A DNA stretch of 64,000 nt from Isosphaeraceae bacterium (GTDB lineage Bacteria; Planctomycetota; Planctomycetia; Isosphaerales; Isosphaeraceae): assembly GCA_021324445.1 (NCBI GenBank), contig JAJPJC010000233.1, positions 1 through 64,000 of the forward strand, in the 5' to 3' direction. Both the position numbers and the translations under genes were made by a program. The notes below the pieces were generated by a model. The model did no database searches. It was not told where the DNA came from and was given only the letters and a program-made list of their open reading frames with translations. Below are positions 46,357 to 56,757 of the stretch, in pieces (within the stretch, counting starts at the first letter, position 1; every line of letters starts with the position of its first letter).

Positions 46357-49300
46357 ATGATCTCGACAGGCCCGATCCTGCACCGAGAGCTGCTGACGGC
46401 CGCGCGTCGGCCCCAGACCTACCGGAAGCGTTGTGCTCCGGCGGCCTTGATGCTGCTGGTGCTGGGGGCGATCTACGCGGCAGCCACTGTTTGGCACCGG
46501 GGGCGATTCTCGATCGCGGAGATGGCGAGACTGGCCGAATTCGCCTTCGGCTCGTTCGTGCTCCTGCAGGTCGCCTTGACCTTCTGGTTCGTCCCGACGT
46601 TCGTGGCCGGGATTCTCGCCGGTGAGCGGGAGCGGAGGACCCTGGGCGACCTGCTGACCTCCCGGCTGACCAGTGCGGAGATCGTGCTGGGCAAGCTGGC
46701 AGCGGGAATGGTCCAGTACGCCACCTGCCTGGCGACCGGCCTGCCGGTCGTGACCCTGCTCCCCTTGATCGGGGGCGTCGACCCGAACCTGGTCCTGCTG
46801 GCTTACGCCGGGACCGCCTCGATCGGCCTCTTCCTGGCCGGGCTCTCGGTCGTGGTCTCCATCGGCGCGCCGCGCGCGGGGCAGGCCATCCGGCAGACCT
46901 GTGGCCTGGCGGGGGCCTGGGTCATCGTTCCGTTCCTTGGGTCCATCTTCTTGCCCCGAGCGCCTCGTCAAGTGCGGCTGTGGGTCTACCCGGTCCACGA
47001 TTGGTTGCTCGCGAGCACCCCGACCGGCGTGCTGCTCGAGATGGGTAGGAGTGGTTTCGGTCCCACGGCCTTCGAATCAGTTCGCTGGATGATCGGGCTC
47101 CAGGTGGCCGCCGGCCTTGTCATGCTGGCCTGGGCCGTCGCGCGACTGCGGGGCGCGAATCGCGCCTGGGCGAGCGACGACGCCGGGCGGCTCGCGGGGC
47201 ACCGGCCCGGTCTCCGCTGGCGTCTGATCCAACGGCCGGCCTGCGGCGACCGGCCCGTGCTCTGGAAGGAGATCTACACCGCCCGACCCGGCGGGTTCGC
47301 CGAGCTCGTGGGCCGCCTGGCGTTCCTGATGATTTTCGCGTCGATCGGCTATGGGGCTTACTATTACGGGTGGCCGGCCGTCCTCGAATGGTGGACGCCC
47401 GGCCTCGGGTCCACAGCCTCCGAGGTCAGCCGGTTGAAGTTCAACAATTACGTGAGAGGGATCACATCGCTGGCCGAGCTGGTCGCCCTGGTCGTAGTCG
47501 CCGGCGCTGCCGCCGAGGGCGTGGCCGCCGAGCGGGCGCGGGGGACCTGGGACAGTCTGCTGGCGACCCCCCTGAGCGGCCGCGAGATCCTGCCAGCCAA
47601 GATGCTTGGGGCCGTGTGGAAGGCTCGATGGGGTGGGCTGTTGCTGGCCGGACTCTGGTCGGCCGGGCTGCTGGCCGGGTCATTGCACCCGCTGGGTGTC
47701 GCGGCAGCCTTGAGCGTCCTGGGCGTATCCACCTGGTTCATGGCGGCGCTGGGCACCTACGTGTCCCTGGTCTCACGGGACGTCGTGCAGGCGATGACCA
47801 GGGCCACAGCCACGGTGGTGCTGCTGTCCGGGACGTTCCTGGCGTGTCTGACGCCGAGCCGGATCAGCTCGGTCGTGCCGGGTGCGGGCTCGGTGCCGTT
47901 CGTCAACTGGCTGTGTCTGGTGTCGTACCGGGACATCCGCGAGGCGCTCGGGCAGGGCACGTTCGACTACCTCACGACGATGGGGATCTTCACCGAGGAG
48001 GGACCGGCGCGGGTGCTGGCGGCGTGCTTGATCGGAACGGCCGGTTACGCGGTGGCCTCGGCCTGGTTCACGGTCGCCGCGTTCCGCCGGTTCGATCGGC
48101 TCGCCGGTCGCCCCGAACGGGGCCCGGTCGGCGACGGCAGCGGCTATCCGGGTCGGCGGTCGAAGCGGATGAGGAGGGTGGCGATCGCCCTCCCGATGGG
48201 TCTGGTCCTGCTCACCGTGGGTCATCACGTCCTCTTCCCACCGGAGGAACGGGCGCTACGTGCGGCCCTGGCCGAGACCGACCGACTCTCGCCCGGCTGG
48301 CGGCTGGAAGATCTGGAGGCCGCGCGAGCGGGGGTGCCGTCCGAGCGCAACGCCGCCCACCTCGTGCTGGCCGCGCGCGATCGCATCCCGCCGGAATGGC
48401 AGGGCACCGCGAGCGAACCGTCCGTCGCGGAGCGGGCACTCCGTGCCGCGATGGAGGCTCATGCGCCCGGCGCCTGTCTCCAAACCGAGGCGGTCCGCTC
48501 CTTGAGGGCCGCACGGGATGCGATCGGGCCGGTCCTGGCCAACCTCCGCGCCCTGGCCGACCTGTCGGAGGGCCGCTACCCGATTGTCTGGGGACGGGAT
48601 GCCATCTCCACCCAGTTGCCTCATCTCCAGGTCCTGCGCCAGGTTGCGACCGTCCTGTCGTACGACGCCCTGCTGCGCGCCCACGATGGCGACCTGGCCG
48701 AGGCCTTGATCTCCTGCCGCGCCCTCCTGAACGCAGGCCGCTCGATCGGGGACGAGCCCTTGCTCATCTCGCAGTCGGTCCGGATGCTCGTCGGCGGACA
48801 AGCCTGCCGCCAGCTCGAATTCGCCCTGGCGCACGGCGAGGCACCCGATACCACCCTCGCAGGACTCCAGCGTCACCTCGAGGAGGAAGACGCCCAGCCC
48901 TTGCTCTGGTGCGGACTGCGCGGCGAACGTGCTTGCATGAACGAGTTCTTCGCGTTGATCGGGTCGGGCGAGCTCACACCGAAGGAGCTCCGGAACATGG
49001 GCCAGGGCATTACCGGGTCCGTGCTGGTCGCCTCCACAGCGACGAACGCTCGTGTGGCCCTGCTCCACTATTTCGCGCGGGCGATCGAGATCGCGAAACT
49101 CCCCCCGGAAGATCAAGAGGCTGCGCTGTCACGGCTGGAGGCAACCGTCAAGGACATGTCGTTCGCCGCCAAGGTCTTTACCCCCTCGCTCCTGCGGGTG
49201 GCCGCGACCTTCCGCCACACTCGAGGTCAGCTCCGCTGCGCCGCCACGGCGCTGGCCGCCGAGCGTTTCCGGCGGGCGCGCGGCCATTGGCCCACCTCGA

Positions 49301-49566
49301 TGGAACAGCTCGTGCCGGACTTCCTCGCGACGGTGCCCACCGACCCGATCGATGGGAAACCCCTGCGGTTGCGCCGTGTTGCGAATGGTCTCGTGATTGG
49401 CTCAGTGGGCCAGGAGGGTCGGGACCATCGGGAAGGGTTCGCTCACGACCCAACCCATGCCGGGCGCGATGAACGTGCATTCCATCTCTGGGATGTGCCG
49501 CTCCGGCACCAGCCGGGCAAGCCTTCCCAGCGGGTGGTCCGTGACGAGGCCGTCGGGAATCGGTAA
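46357..49566 (+). CDS. ABC-2-like permease fused to a large C-terminal domain
   Basis: 1069 residues. Two membrane halves are visible. The first (about 1-265) has ALMLLVLGAIYAAATVW and AGILAGERERRTLGDLLTSRLTSAEIVLGKL. The second (about 295-610) has GVAAERARGTWDSLLATPLSGREILPAKMLG. Both R-x-T-x-x-x-L-L blocks mark ABC-2 type permease halves. After one more helix near 615-630 comes a helical, apparently non-membrane domain with NAAHLVLAARDRI, LSYDALLRAHDGDLAEALIS and FRRARGHWPTSMEQLVPDFL. No ATPase gene is adjacent. The fusion of a tandem permease to this domain is unusual; the domain is not recognised beyond planctomycete hypothetical proteins. The ATG at 46357 is chosen over 46339. Confidence 0.75.
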   Translation: MISTGPILHRELLTAARRPQTYRKRCAPAALMLLVLGAIYAAATVWHRGRFSIAEMARLAEFAFGSFVLLQVALTFWFVPTFVAGILAGERERRTLGDLLTSRLTSAEIVLGKLAAGMVQYATCLATGLPVVTLLPLIGGVDPNLVLLAYAGTASIGLFLAGLSVVVSIGAPRAGQAIRQTCGLAGAWVIVPFLGSIFLPRAPRQVRLWVYPVHDWLLASTPTGVLLEMGRSGFGPTAFESVRWMIGLQVAAGLVMLAWAVARLRGANRAWASDDAGRLAGHRPGLRWRLIQRPACGDRPVLWKEIYTARPGGFAELVGRLAFLMIFASIGYGAYYYGWPAVLEWWTPGLGSTASEVSRLKFNNYVRGITSLAELVALVVVAGAAAEGVAAERARGTWDSLLATPLSGREILPAKMLGAVWKARWGGLLLAGLWSAGLLAGSLHPLGVAAALSVLGVSTWFMAALGTYVSLVSRDVVQAMTRATATVVLLSGTFLACLTPSRISSVVPGAGSVPFVNWLCLVSYRDIREALGQGTFDYLTTMGIFTEEGPARVLAACLIGTAGYAVASAWFTVAAFRRFDRLAGRPERGPVGDGSGYPGRRSKRMRRVAIALPMGLVLLTVGHHVLFPPEERALRAALAETDRLSPGWRLEDLEAARAGVPSERNAAHLVLAARDRIPPEWQGTASEPSVAERALRAAMEAHAPGACLQTEAVRSLRAARDAIGPVLANLRALADLSEGRYPIVWGRDAISTQLPHLQVLRQVATVLSYDALLRAHDGDLAEALISCRALLNAGRSIGDEPLLISQSVRMLVGGQACRQLEFALAHGEAPDTTLAGLQRHLEEEDAQPLLWCGLRGERACMNEFFALIGSGELTPKELRNMGQGITGSVLVASTATNARVALLHYFARAIEIAKLPPEDQEAALSRLEATVKDMSFAAKVFTPSLLRVAATFRHTRGQLRCAATALAAERFRRARGHWPTSMEQLVPDFLATVPTDPIDGKPLRLRRVANGLVIGSVGQEGRDHREGFAHDPTHAGRDERAFHLWDVPLRHQPGKPSQRVVRDEAVGNR

Positions 49567-49622
49567 TCCGGACTCGGAAAACGCGCGTCCGGACGATCTG
49601 CTTGCAGACGGCTGAGAGCGCA

Positions 49623-52178
49623 TCAGTCTACATAGAGGAACTCGTTGGAGGTCAGGAGTTGCTGGCAGAGGTTCGTCAACACGGCCAGCTCGCGGTCGCC
49701 ACCGTTGCCGCCCCGCCCGACCGTCTCGAGCTGTGCGGTCACGAAGGCCCGCGCCCAATCCGCCTCCTCAAGTGAGATGGGGCGCTGGTACACGAGCTGC
49801 CAGGCCCGGGCGATCGTCGGGTCCAGGTTGGGCTGCGCCCGTCCAGGATTGGCAGGGGTCTCGGCGCGCAGCCGGCGAGCCAGGGTCCCGGCGTGATTCA
49901 GCATGAAATCGCTGTTCATGAGCATCAGCGATTGAGGTGCCGAGGTGCTGGCGAGCCGACGCTCGCAGTTCACCGCCATGACTGGAGCATCGAAGGCCGA
50001 CAAGAACGAGACGGGCTTGGTGCGCCGGACCTCCAGGTAGATGCTCCGCCGCGCCGAGTCGTTGGCCGGGAGGACCTGGCCGACCGAGTCTTCCTCCACA
50101 GGTACGGCCCGGCCGAATGGGGTCGGGTCCAGCCGCCCGCTCACCGCGAGGATCCGGTCGCGCAGGGCTTCGGCGTCGAGGCGACGGACCGGATAGCGGC
50201 TGTACCCGGCGTTCTCTGGATCGGCCGGATGGCGGCGCGACGACTGCCGGTAGACCGTGGAGGTCATGATCAGACGATGCATCCGCTTCAGGCTCCAGCC
50301 CTGGCGCACCAGCTCGTCGGCCAGCCAGTCGAGCAGCTCGGGATGGGTCGGACGCGTACCCAGCACGCCGAAGTCGCCCGGCGTTTCGACCAGCCCTCGA
50401 CCGAAATGGTGCAGCCAGATCCGGTTGGCCAGGACCCGGCCAACCAGGGGATGGCGGCCGTCGACCAGGTGCTTCGCGTAGGCAAGCCTCCGGCCGGAGG
50501 TCGGCAGCCGACCATCCTTCGCGGCAATCTCGTACCGCGGCCCGGCCGGCGCGGCAATCGTCAGGTCAGCAGGACCCACCCGCTGCTGAGGCTGGCGATG
50601 ATCCCCGCGGTGGAAGAGTCGCGTCTCGGGCAGAACCCCGGGCACCTCGTCGAGCACGCTCACGAAGTCCTCGACCGGTTTCTTGGCGCGTTCCGCGTCG
50701 ATCCGCGCCCGGTCCTTCTTGAGGTCGTCGGCCGCGGCCTGGTTGTATTGATAGAGCACCCCCGGCGTGATGTTCACACTGGGATGGGCGGCCAGGAGCC
50801 GCTTCTGGTCGCCGGTGCGCCGGCCCTCGGGAGTCTTGAAGGCGTCACGGAGCTGGCCCCGAATCGCCTGAGGGAACTTCGCCAGCTCTGTCTCCAGCGC
50901 CTCGGCCAGGTACTTCTCCGCCTTGACCCGGTAGGCCTGCTCGAGCTTCGCGGCCGAGACCTCGACCGCGGCGGCCCTGGCGCGGTCGGCGTCCGTGTAG
51001 AGCGACACCAGGCGCTGCGCGGGCCGGCGCCAGTGGGCCGGGTCGAGCGCCGGCTCGAAGACGGCGCGGAGCCGGTAATAGTCGGACTGGGGGATCGGGT
51101 CGTAGCGATGGTCATGGCACTGGGCGCAGCCGACGGTCAACCCCAGGAACGTCGAGCCGACGATCTTGAGCGTGTCGGCGACCACCTGGTTGGCCGCCAG
51201 GGGCTCATCCGGCGCACCGGTCGACGTTCCGTCGACGGCCGTGCGGAGGAAGCCGGTGGCCGCCAATGTCTCGACCTGGTCCGGCTTCAGGTTCCGCCAG
51301 GGGCGCGGTACCAATTCGTCCCCAGCGAGCTGCTCGATGAGGAATCGATCGAGCGGCTTGTCGGCGTTCAGCGCGCGAATGACATAGTCGCGATACTTGT
51401 ACGCATACGGACGCGGGCTGTCGTCGTTGCCGTTCCCATCGGAGTCGGCGTAACCGGCGACGTCCAGCCAGTGCCGCGCCCAGCGCTCACCAGAATGAGG
51501 GGAGGCGAGCAGGTGGTCGAGCAACCGCTCGTAGGCAAGGGGGTCCGGATCGTTGAGGAATGCCTCGAGCTGTGCGCGCGATAACGGCAAGCCGGTGAGG
51601 TCGAAGGCCGCCCGGCGCGCCAGGGTGAGCTTGTCGGCATCGGGGGCAAAGGCCAACCCGCGCTCGTGAAGCTTCGCCAGGAGAAAGGCGTCGATGGGAG
51701 TCCGGGCCCGATCCTCAGGCCGGACCGGCGGCGGATTGGGCCGCCGGATCGGCTGGAACGCCCAGAACGCGCGCTCCTCGGGAGTGATGTCGATGCCCGG
51801 CGGCAAGCTCGCGGGCTCGTCGCGCAGCGTCCGAGCCCCCGCGGCAATCCAGCGCTCGAGGATCGCGGCCTGACCGGGCGGCACCTTCTTTTCCGTCGGC
51901 GGCATCTCGCCCGCCTGGACCCGGATCAGGAGGAGGCTCTCTTCCGGCTGACCGGCGACCACAGCCGGCCCGCTCTTTCCCCCGCGCCGGGCGGAGCGCG
52001 CCAGGCGCAGGTCCAGCTTCCCCTTGAGCTGTTCGCCGGCCCCGTGGCAGTCGAGACAATACGCCTTGAGGATGGGCCGGACGTCCCGCTCGAAGGTCGG
52101 CGGCTCATCCGCCCGCGCTGCGGCCATCATCGTGCAGCCGGCGGCGAGGATCAGGATGGTCCTGCGAATGGTATGCAT
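49623..52178 (-). CDS. Planctomycete cytochrome protein (PSCyt1-DUF1549-DUF1553), unpaired
   Basis: 851 residues, exported (signal [16 protein letters not shown]). The PSCyt1 site is [20 protein letters not shown]1549 shows [37 protein letters not shown] and a second haem-like [14 protein letters not shown]1553 shows [38 protein letters not shown] and [17 protein letters not shown]. Compared with the gene at 42283, it has an extra helical insert around 420-530. It stands alone, with no DUF1501 gene next to it. The ATG at 52178 is used; the frame runs further upstream without a signal peptide. Confidence 0.88.
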   Translation of the reverse strand: MHTIRRTILILAAGCTMMAAARADEPPTFERDVRPILKAYCLDCHGAGEQLKGKLDLRLARSARRGGKSGPAVVAGQPEESLLLIRVQAGEMPPTEKKVPPGQAAILERWIAAGARTLRDEPASLPPGIDITPEERAFWAFQPIRRPNPPPVRPEDRARTPIDAFLLAKLHERGLAFAPDADKLTLARRAAFDLTGLPLSRAQLEAFLNDPDPLAYERLLDHLLASPHSGERWARHWLDVAGYADSDGNGNDDSPRPYAYKYRDYVIRALNADKPLDRFLIEQLAGDELVPRPWRNLKPDQVETLAATGFLRTAVDGTSTGAPDEPLAANQVVADTLKIVGSTFLGLTVGCAQCHDHRYDPIPQSDYYRLRAVFEPALDPAHWRRPAQRLVSLYTDADRARAAAVEVSAAKLEQAYRVKAEKYLAEALETELAKFPQAIRGQLRDAFKTPEGRRTGDQKRLLAAHPSVNITPGVLYQYNQAAADDLKKDRARIDAERAKKPVEDFVSVLDEVPGVLPETRLFHRGDHRQPQQRVGPADLTIAAPAGPRYEIAAKDGRLPTSGRRLAYAKHLVDGRHPLVGRVLANRIWLHHFGRGLVETPGDFGVLGTRPTHPELLDWLADELVRQGWSLKRMHRLIMTSTVYRQSSRRHPADPENAGYSRYPVRRLDAEALRDRILAVSGRLDPTPFGRAVPVEEDSVGQVLPANDSARRSIYLEVRRTKPVSFLSAFDAPVMAVNCERRLASTSAPQSLMLMNSDFMLNHAGTLARRLRAETPANPGRAQPNLDPTIARAWQLVYQRPISLEEADWARAFVTAQLETVGRGGNGGDRELAVLTNLCQQLLTSNEFLYVD

Positions 52179-52360
52179 ACCAGTCCCCGTCAAGATGCCC
52201 CCCTGCCCTTCGGTTAAATCATTGTTGAAAAACCGCCCGCAGACAAGTCGAATCCTGAGGGGCCATGCAGGAACCGTACCCAGTTCGTTCGCCATGACCA
52301 ATGGCGGCCGGGCGGCGGCAACCGGTCCGAGTCGACCTCGGGATATTCTTGGCCGTCTTC

Positions 52361-52389
52361 TTGGAACCGCGGTCGAGCCGCCCTATAAT
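52361..52389 (+). promoter_or_regulatory. Candidate promoter of the type III-B CRISPR operon
   Basis: TTGGAA at 52361-52366, a 17-bp spacer and a perfect TATAAT at 52384-52389, unusual for this GC-rich DNA. Transcription would start near 52396 and run into cmr1. It lies in the divergent gap between the cytochrome gene (minus) and the cmr genes (plus). Confidence 0.65.
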
Positions 52390-52475
52390 GAGCCCCGCGA
52401 ACGAGATGGATCATTCGCTCTCGAGTGGAGAGGACGTGCCCGATTGGGCTGGAGACGAACAGGGAACGTGCAGCC

Positions 52476-53855
52476 GTGCCGAAAAGCATCCCCGATTGCC
52501 CGCCTGTGCCTGCGGTCCACTCGTCGCCTGGGCGATTGACGCACGATTACCGCATCCGCCTGATCACCCCGATGTTCGGCGGCGGGATCGTCCCGGGCGA
52601 GATCGACCAATCCTGTCCCATCCGGGGGACGGCCATCCGAGGCCACTTGCAGTTCTGGTGGCGGGCGACGCGCGGGGCCAGCTCCGCGACGCCGAGGGAC
52701 TTGTTCGAAAAGCATGCCGAGGTCTGGGGGAGTCCGGAGAAGTCCAGCCGGGTGGAAGTCGAGGTGCGCAACTGGCAGGCGGCCGATCCGCACCCGTGTG
52801 GGCGATATGAATGGAAGCCGCAGCTCCAGGGAGGGCGCGGGGGATATCAATTGCAATGGCAACCGCCGTTTCGTGTCGCCCCCGACCCCCGAGAGGACGC
52901 CCTGCCCTATGTGCTCTTTCCCTTCCAGGGAAAGCCACCCTCGGGACCATCCGCGCCGGAGTCGGAGAAGCCTCCCGCGTCGTTCATCAAGGAGGCTTCC
53001 TTCACGCTTCGGGTTCGGTTCTGGAGTGATCTGGGAGACGATGTTCAGACCGCCGTCTGGGCCTGGGTCAACTTCGGGGGCCTTGGTGCGCGGACACGGC
53101 GCGGCTGCGGCGCCTTGCGTTGCGACGAGTTGGCACCTAGGAACTTCGAGGGCCTGCCGGCCTGGTTCCGCGCGAGGGCCGCGGGAGTACACGGGCAGGA
53201 TCATCCTTGGCCGACGCTCCCCTCCCGATTCCTCTCGCACCCCGAGGTGGGCGACCCGGTCTCGGTCTGGAATCGCGTCATCCGGATTTGGAGGGATTTT
53301 CGTCAAGTCCCCGGGTTCGCCCGCAACCCCGGCCAGCAAGGCCGGCCCGGCCGCTCGCGATACCCCGAGCCAGAAACCATTCGCGAGGTGTGCCACGCGG
53401 ATCGGAAGCGCAGTGGACACCAGCGGCTGGCCCACATTCCGGCCGACGCATTCCCTCGTGCTGAACTCGGCCTGCCGATCGTCTTCCAGTTTAAGGACCG
53501 GGGTGATCTGAAGGACGCCCCGGTCCTTTACCCGAGAGTCGATGGCCAACGCAAGGACCGGATGGCCAGTCCCTTGATCCTCAAGCCGCTCGCCTTGGCC
53601 GACGGCCGCGCCGTTCCCCTGGTCATGCGGCTTCGGACTCCGCAACTGATGGAGGTCGAGTTGACGAAGTCCGACGGCGAGGTCCTCAAGGGTGCCTCAC
53701 AGACTGTTTGGGGGATCCATGCCATCCGCGACAAGCGATTGGTCGACCCCAAGTATCATGATTCCCCGCTCCGCGGCTTGACCGAGGACGGCTCGGCGCT
53801 GGAGGCGTTCCTCGCGCGGGCTGTCCAGAACGGCTACAAGGAGATCCAGCGGTGA
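52476..53855 (+). CDS. cmr1: Type III-B CRISPR RAMP protein Cmr1
   Basis: 459 residues. Cmr1 caps the target-RNA 3' side of the Cmr effector complex in the cytoplasm. The N-terminal RAMP fold has DYRIRLITPMFGGG followed by PIRGTAIRGHLQFWWRATRGA, the characteristic Cmr1 opening. Later NFGGLGARTRRGCGALRC is the glycine-rich RAMP loop, with a second RAMP half ending PLVMRLRTPQLMEVELTK. The GTG at 52476 is preferred; a GTG at 52425 would add 17 residues and both are compatible with the promoter. Its end overlaps cas10 by 4 bp. Confidence 0.88.
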   Translation: MPKSIPDCPPVPAVHSSPGRLTHDYRIRLITPMFGGGIVPGEIDQSCPIRGTAIRGHLQFWWRATRGASSATPRDLFEKHAEVWGSPEKSSRVEVEVRNWQAADPHPCGRYEWKPQLQGGRGGYQLQWQPPFRVAPDPREDALPYVLFPFQGKPPSGPSAPESEKPPASFIKEASFTLRVRFWSDLGDDVQTAVWAWVNFGGLGARTRRGCGALRCDELAPRNFEGLPAWFRARAAGVHGQDHPWPTLPSRFLSHPEVGDPVSVWNRVIRIWRDFRQVPGFARNPGQQGRPGRSRYPEPETIREVCHADRKRSGHQRLAHIPADAFPRAELGLPIVFQFKDRGDLKDAPVLYPRVDGQRKDRMASPLILKPLALADGRAVPLVMRLRTPQLMEVELTKSDGEVLKGASQTVWGIHAIRDKRLVDPKYHDSPLRGLTEDGSALEAFLARAVQNGYKEIQR

Positions 53856-55603
53856 GCGCGCATCTCCTGGCCATCGCGGTCGGTCCGGTGCAGGGCTTCA
53901 TCGCCGCGGCGCGGCGGACCCGCGATCTGTGGTTCGGCTCGCACTTGCTCTCGGAGATCAGCAAGGCCGCCGCGAAATCCGTACACGACGACGGAGGAAG
54001 GCTCGTCTTCCCGGCTCCGGAAGATCCCGCGGACCTGGAGCGGGATTCCCCGCTCATTGTCGCCAATGTCATCCTCGCCGAGTTGAGAGAAGCGGACCCG
54101 AAGACGATCGCCGCCCATGCGAAGGAGGCGGCCAAGAACCGCTGGCGCGAATACGCTGACGCCTCCTTCGGCGAGCATCAGGCGGAGATCCGTCCCGATA
54201 TCTGGAACGACCAGGTCGACGATGTGATCGAGTTCTCTGCCGCCTGGATGCCACTCGGGAGCGATTACCGGCTGGCCCGACGCCAGGTGATGCGCCTGCT
54301 CGCCGGTCGCAAGAACGGCCGCGACTTCCCGCCCGCCAAGGGCCGACCCGGTATCCCCAAGTCCTCGCTGGACGGGCTTCGGGAGAGCGTGCTGGCAGAT
54401 CCTCGGGATCGACCCGAGCACACCCGGCGCAGGCTGCGACTCCAGGCCGGCGAGCAGCTCGATGTCGTCGGGCTCGTCAAGCGGACGGCCACGGGGAAGC
54501 GCCCCTATCCGTCCGTGGCCCGGGTCGCGGCCGATCCGTGGATCCGGGGGCTGGTGAAGGTCCACGGGCCAGACGCGCTGAGTCCCTTGATCCGAGCCTG
54601 CGAGGCGATGGGACCGGATCGGATCCACCGGCTGGACACCACCGACCGTGGCCAGCCGTGCTACGCGGCTTTTCCGTTCGAGGGGACCGTCGTGTTCCGC
54701 TCGCGATATCCGGACCTGAAAGAGGAAGCCCTACTCTCGGATCGCGAGATCAAAGACCTCGTCTCGCTTCTTGACAAGTTGATCCAGCTCGCGGGCGAAC
54801 CCAGCCCGTACCTGGCCATCCTGGTCGCCGACGGCGATCGGATGGGCAAGGCGCTGTCGCGGATCGAAGACGCCCAGGATCATCGGGAGTTTTCCCGGCA
54901 ACTCGCCCAGTTCGCGGGCCGGGCTCGCGAGATCGTGAACCAGCATTCGGGTGTGCTGGTCTATGCTGGCGGGGATGATGTCCTGGCGTTCCTCGCCGCG
55001 GACTTGGCCCTGGAATGTGCCCGGCAACTGCGGGAGAGGTTCGTCGAACTGATGAAGCCCTGGGCGGACAAGACCGGAGAGCCGCTCACTCTCTCCGTCG
55101 GCCTGGCCATCGCCCACTTCATGGAAGACCTTGAGGACCTGCTCGCGTACGGTCGAGCCGCGGCGCAGCACGCCAAGGGCCATCAGGATCAGCGCAATGG
55201 GCTGGCCGTGCACGTGGTCAAGCGTGGCGGTGGGCCGGTCAAAATGCGGGGATTCTGGACCGATCAGCCTCAACTTTGGCTCACCGAGCTGGCTCATCTC
55301 CAGAATAGCCAGGCCATCCCAGGGCGGGTGTCCTACGATCTCCACGGGGTTGCGGACGTGTACGAGAACTGGACCGACAAGGACCAGGTGGCGGACGCGA
55401 TCCGGCGCGATGCACTGCGGATCATCAAGGCGAAACGGCCGCGCACCAGCGGCGGATTGGATGAGGTTCGGCAGGCGCTGGCACGTGTGTCGGATGCCCC
55501 GGCCCTCCGCCGTCTGGTCGATGAGCTCCTCGTTGCCCGACAGATCGCCGCGGCGGTTCGCCAGGCCAAGGGCGGGAAGTTTGAGGGGAATGGGACTCCG
55601 TGA
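53852..55603 (+). CDS. cas10: Type III-B Cas10 (Cmr2) without HD domain
   Basis: 583 residues. Cas10 is the signalling subunit that makes cyclic oligoadenylates when the complex binds target RNA. The product opens directly with LLAIAVGPVQGFIAAARRTRDLWFGSHLLSE, the Cmr2 N-terminal element, so there is no room for the HD nuclease. The catalytic palm shows ILVADGDRMGKAL (acidic residues 327 and 329) and LVYAGGDDVLAF (GGDD 373-376). A four-cysteine zinc site is not apparent. The C-terminal helical domain is present (GGLDEVRQALARVSDAPALRRL). The start is a GTG in a GTGA overlap with cmr1. The response probably depends on downstream effectors rather than on DNA cutting by Cas10. Confidence 0.93.
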   Translation: MSAHLLAIAVGPVQGFIAAARRTRDLWFGSHLLSEISKAAAKSVHDDGGRLVFPAPEDPADLERDSPLIVANVILAELREADPKTIAAHAKEAAKNRWREYADASFGEHQAEIRPDIWNDQVDDVIEFSAAWMPLGSDYRLARRQVMRLLAGRKNGRDFPPAKGRPGIPKSSLDGLRESVLADPRDRPEHTRRRLRLQAGEQLDVVGLVKRTATGKRPYPSVARVAADPWIRGLVKVHGPDALSPLIRACEAMGPDRIHRLDTTDRGQPCYAAFPFEGTVVFRSRYPDLKEEALLSDREIKDLVSLLDKLIQLAGEPSPYLAILVADGDRMGKALSRIEDAQDHREFSRQLAQFAGRAREIVNQHSGVLVYAGGDDVLAFLAADLALECARQLRERFVELMKPWADKTGEPLTLSVGLAIAHFMEDLEDLLAYGRAAAQHAKGHQDQRNGLAVHVVKRGGGPVKMRGFWTDQPQLWLTELAHLQNSQAIPGRVSYDLHGVADVYENWTDKDQVADAIRRDALRIIKAKRPRTSGGLDEVRQALARVSDAPALRRLVDELLVARQIAAAVRQAKGGKFEGNGTP

Positions 55604-56757
55604 CCACGACCACGATCGAATTGACGTGCCGCGACCCGATCATCTCCCGCGACAGCCGGCCGTTCGGTTGGCAACAAGGGAACCGGATGCGCCCGGTGGC
55701 CTGGCCGATCCCTTCAGTCGTGGCCGGATCGCTGCGGACGGCGGTGGCCAAGGAGGCACAGAGGGAGTTCTCCGAGACGACCTCGAACGATCTGCTCCAG
55801 GTTGCCGTTGGCGGTCTCTTTCCGGCAGTGGATGGCCGGCTCTACCTGCCGGCACCGGCGGACTGCGTGGTTCATGAAGATGGCCGGGTCCTTCGTGCCC
55901 GCCCTGAAGAAGTCATCGAGGGCGCCGGCTGCGATTGGCCGGAAGATGACCTTCTCCCCGTGATGGTGCCGCTTGACCCGGCCGAGGAAGACTTCAAGGC
56001 GAAGAAGGGGCCGGACTGGTGGCCATCGGATCGGCTGGCCCATTGGCTGACCGGGCAGGATACTCAATTTGACCACACGTTCCTCAAGGCCCCTGAGATC
56101 GAAGAGCGGACGCACGTCCAGCTCAACCCGGAGACCGGGTCCAGTCAAGAAGCGATGCTGTTCACGACGGCTGCCCTCAGCTTGACCCACCTGCCTCGTT
56201 ATCAAGATTCTGCGGAATCGGAGGGACTGGCGAGACGGGTGAACGCCATCCGCCTGGTGACCCGCGCCGCAGCCGACGGATGGGCCGGCGAAACCCTTCT
56301 CGGGCTGAATGTGCTCCACCCCCTCGGCGGAGAACGGCGGCTGGTCCTGTGGAAGGCGAACCCGGATACGGATTGGAGCTGCCCAGGCCCGGTCGCCGAG
56401 GCGCTCGGGAGGACCGAGCGGGTGCGCATGGTCCTGGCGACCCCCGGTATCTTCAAGGGAGGCTGGAAACCGGGGTGGCTGGACGAGGGACGGATCGGCA
56501 GCCCCTGGGCCGGCGGTCCGAGGCTCGCGTTGGTCGGGTTCACCATCCCGCGCTGGCGCGCGGTCTCCGGATGGTCGCTCGCCCCCCCGCGCGGCCCCAA
56601 GCCGCTCAAGCGGGTCGTCCCGGCGGGCGGGGTCTACTTTTTCCAGGTCGTCGCGGGGAGCGCTCTCGAGCTCGCCGCGAGCTGGTTCCGCTCGGTCAGC
56701 GATGACGACCAGGATCGGCGCGATGGCTTCGGGCTGGCTGTCTGGGGCACCTGGTGA
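55600..56757 (+). CDS. cmr3: Type III-B CRISPR RAMP protein Cmr3
   Basis: 385 residues. Cmr3 (Cas5-like) holds the 5' tag of the crRNA next to Cas10. Landmarks are IELTCRDPIISRDSRPFG, the RPVAWPIPSVVAGSLRTAV block, FLKAPEIEERTHVQLNPETGSSQEAMLFTT with its ERTHVxL element, and LVGFTIPRWRAVSGWSL. The C-terminal AGGVYFFQVV is also family-like. The GTG start overlaps the cas10 stop by 4 bp. Confidence 0.9.
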   Translation: MTTTTIELTCRDPIISRDSRPFGWQQGNRMRPVAWPIPSVVAGSLRTAVAKEAQREFSETTSNDLLQVAVGGLFPAVDGRLYLPAPADCVVHEDGRVLRARPEEVIEGAGCDWPEDDLLPVMVPLDPAEEDFKAKKGPDWWPSDRLAHWLTGQDTQFDHTFLKAPEIEERTHVQLNPETGSSQEAMLFTTAALSLTHLPRYQDSAESEGLARRVNAIRLVTRAAADGWAGETLLGLNVLHPLGGERRLVLWKANPDTDWSCPGPVAEALGRTERVRMVLATPGIFKGGWKPGWLDEGRIGSPWAGGPRLALVGFTIPRWRAVSGWSLAPPRGPKPLKRVVPAGGVYFFQVVAGSALELAASWFRSVSDDDQDRRDGFGLAVWGTW

